This document shows, in pieces, positions 1 to 5,361 of a DNA stretch of 7,628 bases. The notes under the pieces were generated by a model. That model saw nothing but the letters and a program-made list of their open reading frames with translations, was not told the origin of the DNA and did no database searches. Source of the DNA: Chloroflexota bacterium (lineage in GTDB: Bacteria; Chloroflexota; Anaerolineae; B4-G1); contig QMOE01000091.1 in assembly GCA_003648125.1 (NCBI GenBank), positions 1 through 7,628 of the forward strand. The letters are read 5' to 3'. The translations under genes and the position numbers were made by a program. How positions within the stretch are numbered: position 1 is the first letter of the stretch; the number at the start of each line of letters is the position of its first letter.

Positions 1-56
1 CACTTCGACAGGCTCAGTACAAGGGTTTCGATACAGCCCTTCGGGCCTACTCAACC
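1..56. repeat. REP-like intergenic repeat with imperfect palindrome
   Basis: The gene-free first 188 bp open with two motifs. Positions 1-22 hold a segment containing CTTCGACAGGCTCAG. Positions 24-56 hold an imperfect inverted repeat: a left arm starting GGTTTCGATA, a centre GCCC-TTC-GGGC (36-46), and a right arm CTACTCAACC (47-56). From memory, both motif styles resemble short repeats dispersed between genes in many environmental bacterial genomes; this was not checked here. No poly-T tract follows on either strand, so a terminator role is not supported. Only one full copy is visible, so the repeat status rests on the palindrome and on the partial second copy of the right arm at 189-198. Positions 57-151 show nothing else that can be supported. 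Confidence 0.5.
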
Positions 57-151
57 AGCGCTCGCTGCTGCGCAGTCGTATCTGTGTTGGATTCTCCCAA
101 ATCAAATGAAACACACCCAAATCCGCCCTACAGGGTATACGCAAGTTTTCA

Positions 152-166
152 AAGTGCCGGGCACCT
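152..166 (-). terminator. Small hairpin after the last gene, possible weak terminator
   Basis: About 22 nt after the stop of the last gene, the minus-strand transcript can fold AGGTGC-CCG-GCACTT into a 6-bp stem with a 3-nt loop. One pair is a G-U wobble. On the plus strand the same position would be an A-C mismatch, so the stem favours the minus-strand RNA. Only a short T run (TTT then GAAAAC) follows, so this is not a classical intrinsic terminator. It could instead be another small palindromic repeat. Confidence 0.3.
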
Positions 167-188
167 GAGCAGTTACGATCCTGTGGGG

Positions 189-1292
189 CTACTCAACCGA
201 CGTTTGGTCTGTTACATGAACGTTTTCACCTGATTCAGGCAATTCCTCTGGCTCTGCTTCCAATCCCTCCAGCGCGCGCAGTTCCCGGTAAGTCAGCGTC
301 CAGGTACTGGATTTGAATACCTCCATCAGCCCGCCCAGGAACAGGAACGGCAGCGACATCACCAGGGCAAAGATCGGGATGCCGACGACGGCTGCCAGAA
401 TCCACGGCACCGCTCCCTCGAGGAACAGGTTGGCTACTCCCCACACCAACAGCGCCGGCAAACCTCCCAGCACTCCTCCTATGACGATCAGCAAGAGGAT
501 GATGGGGAACAGCACGATTATGGCAGCGATCATCGTGATCGCCCAGCCGATGCGCACGCCAATCATGATGAGCCACATAATCAGCACGTCCTGCCAGTGT
601 TTGATCACGACGCCAAATCCCTGGCGGATTGCCTCGACCACTCCCAACTTTTCCAGCGCGCAGGCTCGCCAGAAGAACTTGGTGAGCAGTGAGAGCACCA
701 CGCTGACGATGATGATCAAGAAGAGGGTCAAGAAGAACATGCCAACTGCGGCGACCGTGCCGAGCACGCCGGCGACCGTGTTTTTGGTGATCCAGAGCAG
801 CAGCGGGGCCATCGTTAGCGCGAACAGCAGGAGGAACACCAATGCCGTTGGCAGGCCAATCAGCAGCTTGATCAAAAAGAGCCGCCAGGCAGCGCGTGAC
901 CAGCCCAGCCGGAACCCCTGGCGCAGGCCGAGCTTTTCACCCGTGTCCTCGTAGCGGTCTACCATCCGTATCAGTGCCGTCTCCGCTACATAGTGCGCTA
1001 TCGCCGCGACAACGATCAGCACTACAAACACACACGCCAATACGATGCCAATGACGATCAGAGCGGTCACGAGTTGCGGCGGAGTCCCCGGCCACTGAAA
1101 GCCTTCAGGAGGCCAATTGAAGTTGTCAGGGGAAGGGAAGTTGCCATTGCCCCCCCCGCCGCCATTGCCACCACCACTGCCGTTGTAGCCGCCGCTGGCG
1201 GTAGTCAGCGCGATGATAATGCCAAAGACCCACAGCATCCGGTAGTTCCAGACGATATGCCAGGCTCGTTTCAAAACCTTGATGTGATCCAT
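189..1292 (-). CDS. Multi-pass membrane protein of unknown function with Gly/Asn-rich loop
   Basis: No function is recognised with confidence. The 367-residue protein starts at an ATG preceded by AAAGGAG at 6-nt spacing. Hydrophobic segments lie at about 17-33, 74-99, 136-168, 174-204, 236-275 and 277-320, giving roughly six to eight membrane spans. Between the first two spans, residues 34-73 form a low-complexity Gly/Asn stretch followed by a Pro/Trp/Phe-rich stretch, probably exposed outside the membrane. A second pattern, WRACALEKLGVVEAI (208-222) and later WTLTYREL (331-338), resembles uncharacterised membrane families related to the membrane domain of glycerophosphodiesterases. No catalytic domain is present. 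The acidic C-terminus (343-357) is probably cytoplasmic. The gene starts 15 bp after the anti-sigma stop, so it is very likely the third gene of the sigma-factor operon and possibly a target or partner of that system. The last codons and stop overlap a 10-bp repeat. Confidence 0.85.
   Translation of the reverse strand: MDHIKVLKRAWHIVWNYRMLWVFGIIIALTTASGGYNGSGGGNGGGGGNGNFPSPDNFNWPPEGFQWPGTPPQLVTALIVIGIVLACVFVVLIVVAAIAHYVAETALIRMVDRYEDTGEKLGLRQGFRLGWSRAAWRLFLIKLLIGLPTALVFLLLFALTMAPLLLWITKNTVAGVLGTVAAVGMFFLTLFLIIIVSVVLSLLTKFFWRACALEKLGVVEAIRQGFGVVIKHWQDVLIMWLIMIGVRIGWAITMIAAIIVLFPIILLLIVIGGVLGGLPALLVWGVANLFLEGAVPWILAAVVGIPIFALVMSLPFLFLGGLMEVFKSSTWTLTYRELRALEGLEAEPEELPESGENVHVTDQTSVE
1140..1193 (-). 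repeat. Gly/Asn low-complexity coding tract with a run of eight G
   Basis: This stretch encodes the glycine- and asparagine-rich loop (about residues 34-51) of the membrane protein. It is built from GGC/GGT and AAT/AAC-type codons. At 1150-1157 the sense strand has eight consecutive G. Such a run is prone to slippage, and a one-base change would truncate the protein after its first membrane span. Confidence 0.6.
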
Positions 1293-1307
1293 TTCTAGCT
1301 CCTTTCG

Positions 1308-1931
1308 TTAGTATCCTGTCCGTTGATGTTCTGAAGTTCGAGTTCTTACGGCCCACCAACTGGCCAGCCAGCTCCAATAGAGCAGGCCGATCAGCGCCAG
1401 CGATGCCACCTTCAACATCACCCCCCAGCCCAACGGCCCGCCGTTGCCCAGCAATTGCAGCGCGACTCGGCCGACGTCGCTCAGGCTCGCGCCCGATAGG
1501 CTCCAAAGCCTGGTCAATGACAGCCCTGGCTGCGAGGCGGGCAGCAATTCCGCTATCACGTCTCCTCCCAGGCCCACTTGCAGCGCCCCCAGCACCACGC
1601 CGGAGACGAGGAATACTGCTCGGACAAAGGCCCACGCGCCTAACAGTCCCACTGGAGCCAATCGCCAACCGGCCTTTAGGCACCTCTTCCAAGCGGGCTG
1701 CACCGGGCGACGCGGCAGCCGCAACCCCACCTGTGCTACAAAATGATCGGGTCTCGTGAGGGCCTGGGGCGCGGGGCTGGACTGTAAAAGTGCCGCCAGC
1801 GCCCGCAGCTCGCCCAGTTCGGCGCGGCAGGTTGCGCAGTGCGCCAGGTGCTCCTCTACCTGCTGCAAGCGGCCTCCATGTAACTCGCCGTCGTGGTACG
1901 CTCCCAGCCAGGGGATCACGTGTTCATTCAT
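1308..1931 (-). CDS. Membrane anti-sigma factor with zinc-binding ZAS domain
   Basis: This 207-residue protein would hold the ECF sigma factor encoded just upstream inactive at the membrane. The N-terminal 45 residues match the zf-HC2/ZAS fold: AYHDGEL at 11-17, then an H-x3-C-x2-C motif (His28, Cys32, Cys35), followed by RAELGELRAL. In ZAS proteins these residues bind zinc and the domain sits between the sigma domains. Two hydrophobic segments follow at about 91-118 and 168-193, with about 50 residues between them that should be the sensing loop outside the membrane. The basic tail carries no extra domain. The ATG overlaps the sigma stop as ATGA and has a strong GGAGG Shine-Dalgarno four bases upstream, the usual layout for tightly coupled sigma/anti-sigma synthesis. 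The signal sensed cannot be read from the sequence. The family call is firm; the pairing with its neighbour is inferred from position. Confidence 0.9.
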   Translation of the reverse strand: MNEHVIPWLGAYHDGELHGGRLQQVEEHLAHCATCRAELGELRALAALLQSSPAPQALTRPDHFVAQVGLRLPRRPVQPAWKRCLKAGWRLAPVGLLGAWAFVRAVFLVSGVVLGALQVGLGGDVIAELLPASQPGLSLTRLWSLSGASLSDVGRVALQLLGNGGPLGWGVMLKVASLALIGLLYWSWLASWWAVRTRTSEHQRTGY

Positions 1932-2491
1932 AGCACCTCCAAATAAGGAGTCAGCATTTCTCGCAGCCGGCTGCGGGCATAGTTCAGCCGCGACATCACC
2001 GTGCCAATGGGTATGCCCAGCGCGTCGGCGATCTCGCGGTAGGCAAGTCCCTCGTACTCCCGCAACACCAGCACCGCCCGGCTGGCCGGGGGCAACGAGA
2101 GAACTGCTTGCTGCACCTGCTCGCCGCGCTCTTTTCCCTCTATCATACTCTCTGGCCCTCGTTCCGGCGACGGCAGCGATACCGCGTCCACGTCAACTGC
2201 CTCCTTCTCGCGCCGCAGCACGTCCAACGCAACGTTGGTGGCGATGCGATACACCCAGTTGCGGAAGGGTGAGCGGGGGCGATAATTGGGAAGGTGCTGC
2301 CAGGCACGGATGAACGATTCTTGCGCCGCGTCCTCCGCCAGGCTCGCATCCCCGCACATGCGGTACACCACGTTGATGACTCCCTCCCGGTTGAGGCGGA
2401 CCAGTTCGCCAAAGGCCCGCCGGTCTCCTTGCTGGGCCTGAGTGATCAGTTCGAGTTCGGCATCTGTTGGCGGTGCTGGCCGGCTGCTCAA
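1928..2491 (-). CDS. RNA polymerase ECF sigma factor (sigma-70 family, RpoE/SigW-like)
   Basis: This 187-residue protein directs RNA polymerase to alternative promoters, probably for an envelope response. Region 2 spans about 26-96: the core-binding part includes EDAAQESFIRAW (53-64), and RNWVYRIATNVALDVLRRE (77-95) is the -10 recognition helix region. A variable linker with Pro/Glu/Lys (97-124) follows. Region 4 spans about 126-180, with LPPASRAVLVLREYEGLAY and the helix-turn-helix REIADALGIPIGTVMSRLNY (152-171) that reads the -35 element. Length is normal for a minimal ECF factor, and no extra C-terminal domain is present. The best start is TTG at 2491, because no in-frame ATG occurs before the conserved core and AAAGGA lies 11 nt upstream. 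The gene overlaps the anti-sigma gene by 4 bp and begins 46 bp after the large glycosyltransferase-like gene. ECF factors commonly activate their own operon, but no typical GAAC/CGTC-type promoter was recognised in the short gap. Confidence 0.95.
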   Translation of the reverse strand: MSSRPAPPTDAELELITQAQQGDRRAFGELVRLNREGVINVVYRMCGDASLAEDAAQESFIRAWQHLPNYRPRSPFRNWVYRIATNVALDVLRREKEAVDVDAVSLPSPERGPESMIEGKERGEQVQQAVLSLPPASRAVLVLREYEGLAYREIADALGIPIGTVMSRLNYARSRLREMLTPYLEVL

Positions 2492-2502
2492 TCTACTGTC
2501 CG

Positions 2503-2508
2503 TCCTTT
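2503..2508 (-). promoter_or_regulatory. Ribosome binding site deciding the TTG start of the sigma gene
   Basis: AAAGGA lies 11 nt upstream of TTG at 2491. The spacing is longer than optimal, but no ATG or GTG in the right frame gives a full region 2. The weak start would keep sigma output below that of the anti-sigma gene, which has a strong Shine-Dalgarno and ATG. Confidence 0.5.
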
Positions 2509-2534
2509 CTACCCCTTCAACGTGGCTGTCTATG

Positions 2535-2564
2535 ATTTTATTCGGTCACGGTGATTTTTTGCAA
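2535..2564 (-). promoter_or_regulatory. Candidate housekeeping promoter for the sigma operon
   Basis: On the minus strand TTGCAA (2559-2564) is followed after 18 bp by TAAAAT (2535-2540), matching the consensus at 4/6 and 5/6. Transcription would begin near 2527, about 36 nt before the sigma start. The -35 and spacer overlap the last codons of the upstream gene and the -10 covers its stop codon. The operon could therefore start here or be read through from upstream. The match is found by eye only. Confidence 0.35.
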
Positions 2565-5300
2565 GAGGATGGCGTCGTCGGGGAGGCCGGCAACGGGGAG
2601 GCGCGCGCCGGTCTCGGCGACGTACATTCCCACTTCCAGCCGCTGCTCGCCCGACGAGGCGGCGATGGCGATGGGAACCCGATATGCGTCGGCGATGACT
2701 TCGCCGGCCAGCCACAGGTCGGTGGGATACGCGCCGTCGGCGGGGAGGCTGTCCCGCTGACCGGTCATTGAGCCATCGGAAGCGATGAGGTGGACAAAGA
2801 CGGTGTAGCTCTCGTCCATCTCGGTCAGCGCCCGCCAGTAGAGGGTGAGCGCGAGCGTATCGCCCGGCGCGATGGTTGCGGCCGAGATGTCGTAGCCGAG
2901 GAGCGCGATCTGGTTGCCGAGGGTGATAGCGAGTGGGTGGGAGATGGGAGGAACGTCGAATGTGCGGTCAATCGCCTGGACGGTGATGCTGCCCAGGTCG
3001 AGCGCGAGATCACTCATCTGTAGGCGGAGAGGATAGTCGCCTGGCGGCGCGTCACGCGGCAGGCGCAGGCCGTACCGGTCGGCGACGATCTCGCCAGCGG
3101 CCCAGCTGGAGGTGGGGTAGGTGCCGTGAACGGGAGCGCCGGCGTAGAGAGTCACGCCGTCCAGGGTAAGGGTGACGTTATAGTCGGGTAGGGGGGATTT
3201 GCCAGCCTGCCAAAAGAGGGTCAAATAGAGCGGTTCGCCGGGCCGGGCGGCGGTCGTATCCAGGTTGACCCCCAGCAAGGACAGGTCACCGGTGTGAATG
3301 TCCAGCGGGGCACGGATGGATAGATCGTCCGGCGCGAGCGGCGCGGCGGCGCGGGCCAGGCGCAGGGGCAACGCGGCCCACGCGCCAGCGTAGCGACCGT
3401 CGTCGTCGAGAATGGGCAATTGAGCATGGGCCTGAGTGGAGTAGAGACCAAAGCGCGCTACATAGTCGCCGGGAGGCGCACCCGGCCCGACGGGGAGCGA
3501 GAGATGGTCCACGATCACCTCGCCCAGGGTCCACTGCTCGGCGGGGTAGTGAAAAGGCTGCGTTTCCCCCCAGGTGAACCCCCAGGGGTCGGTGAGGCGG
3601 GCGACGGGGCCATAGTCCCCCTGGTCGGGCGGGTTCAGCACTCGCCACCAGATGGCGACTTCGGCGCTCCCGCCGGAACGAGGCTGCCCGACCACGTCGT
3701 AGCCGAGCAGGAGGGCGGCGTGGGCCAGGTCGGCGGTCAATGGGTGAGAGGGGAGCAGGTCGGGATTGGAGTCAACGCGATAGACGTGAAAGGCGGGTGC
3801 ACCGTCAGGGCCGGGGGGCGCGGCGACGAGGGCGTCATCCGGCAGCAGCGACCGCACCCAGGGCAGGTCATCAGCCGCCGAGCGAGGAAAGAGCAACAGT
3901 CCATCTCCCTCCGCCGGTAGGACGACGGTTCGTCCGCCGGTGAGCCAGCGGAGCGCGTCATAATCATCGGCCAAAAAGGCCAGCGTGGGGTGGCGGTAGT
4001 GGATGCTGGCGATGTAGGGGGTGACGCCGGTCAGGTCTGTTTGATTGAGGTAGGCGGCGATGTCGGTCATCTCGCCGTCGGTGGCGTAGTAAAGCTCTGC
4101 GGAGGTGGCCCAGCAAAAGTAGTTAGATGCGGCGTCAAGGCCTGAAAGAGCGAGGAGCAGAAGGCAGGAGGCAGGAAGCAGGAAGCGGGAGACGGAGGGC
4201 AGGAGACGGCGGATGGCATTGATGACCGCGTACAGGCCGAGGGCGGGGAAGACGTAAATGAAAGGTAAGAGGCCGACGGCGCGCAGGTTGCTGGGGGTGA
4301 TTTCGCCGCTGGCGAGTGCGCTGGGGAGGAGCATGATGGGGAGGGAGACGAGGAGGAAGGTGCGGGAGGCGTGAGACGTGAAGCGTGAGAGGAGGGTGGT
4401 GGTCAGGCCCAGGAGGAACAGGGCTGCGGTCAGGGGGTCGAAGAGGGGGCGGTATGGAAGGTTGAAGCGGATGTAGGGATCGCCTTTGAAAAATAACATT
4501 CCCAGGCAAGCGCGGATGCCGGCCCAGGCTGCGGGCCAGTCGGCGGCGGCGACCTGTTGGGTGCGGTTCATAAAGCTGCCGGGGTGGGTCAGCCAGTAAT
4601 GGGCCAGCGGGGTCAGGGCGAGGGCGGCGACTGCGATGAATAAGGTCATTTGGCCCAAACGGGCGCGGCGGTGGCCCCGGTCGGCGACGAGGAGGACCAG
4701 CAGGGCGGCCGCCAGCGGGATGGGGAAAGCGCGGGCGGCCAGGTAGGTGTAAGCGGTCAGTCCGCAGAGGAGCCCAGCCAGGGCGAGCCAGCCCTTTTTT
4801 TCTGTACGCATCCCGCGCCACAGCGCGGCGATGGTCAGCGCTTGCAAGAGCGGCTGGGTCACGGCGCGGAATCCGTAGCGGCTGAGGACAATGTGCCAGA
4901 AGGAGGTGGCGAGGAAGGCGGCGGTGAGGATCGCTATCCATCTGGCATCGCGCTGCTCGGGCAGTAGTTCGCGCACCGCCCAGACGGTCGCGGCGACGGT
5001 TGCCAGGCCGACCAGAGCCGCGCTCAACCGCAGTACCAGTTCCGTCGCGCCCAACAGCTTTATCCACAGCGCGGCCCAGTAAAAGAACAGCACTTCTTTG
5101 CCGGTGTAGGAGGGGATAAAGACCGGAGCGTCGCCTCCGCCGGCGATCTCGGCGGCCAGGATACCGTTGGCGGCCTCGTCGTAGTGGAGGCCGAGGGGGA
5201 GAGCAGGCAGGCGGTACAATCGCAGCCCGGCCGCGACTAGCAGGACGAGCAGCAGTGCTACGACGAAAGGCCAGTGGGGAGTGCGAGTGGTCTCATTCAT
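2538..5300 (-). CDS. GT39/PMT-like membrane glycosyltransferase with three C-terminal beta-sandwich-like repeats
   Basis: This 920-residue protein probably transfers a sugar from a lipid carrier onto an envelope acceptor. ATG at 5300 is preferred over the adjacent TTG at 5303; no Shine-Dalgarno is visible. The N-terminal half (about 11-390) is polytopic: a first span at 11-28, then LPLGLHYDEAANG, whose Asp41-Glu42 sits where ArnT/PMT enzymes of the GT-C fold carry their catalytic acid, then about ten further spans. Residues 391-515 resemble the soluble tail of such enzymes. Then come three related units at about 531-650, 675-778 and 799-918. Each opens with LLGYD or LLGVN, continues with a WWR/FWQ/YWR strand, and carries a W-x2-GE-hh-x-D motif (Trp590, Trp733, Trp863). 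The first two add a PPGDY motif; the third has SSGEQ instead. They look like carbohydrate-binding or adhesion-type beta domains; this is inference. Usual GT39 proteins are about 500-600 residues, so this tail is long. Two heptamer arrays lie in frame within the membrane half. Confidence 0.85.
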   Translation of the reverse strand: MNETTRTPHWPFVVALLLVLLVAAGLRLYRLPALPLGLHYDEAANGILAAEIAGGGDAPVFIPSYTGKEVLFFYWAALWIKLLGATELVLRLSAALVGLATVAATVWAVRELLPEQRDARWIAILTAAFLATSFWHIVLSRYGFRAVTQPLLQALTIAALWRGMRTEKKGWLALAGLLCGLTAYTYLAARAFPIPLAAALLVLLVADRGHRRARLGQMTLFIAVAALALTPLAHYWLTHPGSFMNRTQQVAAADWPAAWAGIRACLGMLFFKGDPYIRFNLPYRPLFDPLTAALFLLGLTTTLLSRFTSHASRTFLLVSLPIMLLPSALASGEITPSNLRAVGLLPFIYVFPALGLYAVINAIRRLLPSVSRFLLPASCLLLLALSGLDAASNYFCWATSAELYYATDGEMTDIAAYLNQTDLTGVTPYIASIHYRHPTLAFLADDYDALRWLTGGRTVVLPAEGDGLLLFPRSAADDLPWVRSLLPDDALVAAPPGPDGAPAFHVYRVDSNPDLLPSHPLTADLAHAALLLGYDVVGQPRSGGSAEVAIWWRVLNPPDQGDYGPVARLTDPWGFTWGETQPFHYPAEQWTLGEVIVDHLSLPVGPGAPPGDYVARFGLYSTQAHAQLPILDDDGRYAGAWAALPLRLARAAAPLAPDDLSIRAPLDIHTGDLSLLGVNLDTTAARPGEPLYLTLFWQAGKSPLPDYNVTLTLDGVTLYAGAPVHGTYPTSSWAAGEIVADRYGLRLPRDAPPGDYPLRLQMSDLALDLGSITVQAIDRTFDVPPISHPLAITLGNQIALLGYDISAATIAPGDTLALTLYWRALTEMDESYTVFVHLIASDGSMTGQRDSLPADGAYPTDLWLAGEVIADAYRVPIAIAASSGEQRLEVGMYVAETGARLPVAGLPDDAILLQKITVTE
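4148..4210. repeat. Degenerate heptamer array, nine units, inside the glycosyltransferase-like gene
   Basis: Nine consecutive 7-base units fill exactly 63 bp (21 codons), so the reading frame is kept. The plus-strand consensus is about RRGCAGG, with the best units AGGCAGG (4162 and 4169), AAGCAGG (4176) and GGGCAGG (4197). The outer units are more diverged. It encodes the end of a cytoplasmic stretch and part of a hydrophobic segment (SRFLLPASCLLLLAL). Confidence 0.65.
4345..4393. repeat. Degenerate heptamer array inside the glycosyltransferase-like gene
   Basis: The clear core is three units GAGGCGT (4366), GAGACGT (4373) and GAAGCGT (4380), plus a partial unit at 4387. Three weaker units continue in the same phase to the left, including GAGACGA at 4345. 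The coding strand reads SRFTSHASRTF, a loop between two membrane spans. Confidence 0.55.
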
Positions 5301-5308
5301 CAAGAGGG

Positions 5309-5336
5309 ATTATAGCAGGCAGGGAGCAGGATGCAA
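5309..5336 (-). promoter_or_regulatory. Candidate promoter with consensus -10 for the large glycosyltransferase-like gene
   Basis: A perfect TATAAT lies on the minus strand at 5309-5314, with TTGCAT (5331-5336) 16 bp upstream. The ATG at 5300 begins only 8 nt after the -10, so transcription would start at or within a few bases of the start codon. That predicts a leaderless mRNA, in agreement with the absence of a Shine-Dalgarno. The -35 match is weak (3/6) and falls inside a heptamer array. Confidence 0.5.
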
Positions 5337-5347
5337 GATGCAAGTTT
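5320..5347. repeat. Degenerate heptamer array in the intergenic promoter region
   Basis: Four 7-base units fill most of the 61-bp gap between two genes: CAGGATG (5327) and CAAGATG (5334) are near identical, flanked by CAGGGAG (5320) and CAAGTTT (5341). On the sense strand the units read CTTGCAT-like and provide the TTGCAT that may act as a -35 element. Confidence 0.55.
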
Positions 5348-5361
5348 GTAGGTTTGCGGCG

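Noticed and set aside
57..75. GC-rich segment with AGCG-CT-CGCT symmetry as a hairpin
   Set aside because: The stem is only 4 bp with a 2-nt gap, too weak to support a structural or regulatory call.
711..735. Imperfect direct repeat around TCAAGAAG in the membrane protein gene
   Set aside because: Only two short copies, explained by repeated Leu/Phe codons in a membrane span; no regular period.
313..954. A 213-codon open frame on the plus strand opposite the membrane protein
   Set aside because: Composition (Ser, Thr, Arg, Asn, Met-rich) is that expected from antisense of a hydrophobic gene; no ribosome binding site or domain was seen.
3420..3920. A 166-codon plus-strand open frame opposite the beta-rich tail
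   Set aside because: Antisense shadow with Gly/Arg/Val bias and no recognisable motif; GC-rich genes often leave such open frames.
4135..5067. A 310-codon open frame on the minus strand inside the large glycosyltransferase-like gene
   Set aside because: It is a frame-shifted shadow: very rich in Pro and Arg, no recognisable domain, no membrane pattern, and fully covered by the well-supported gene in another frame.
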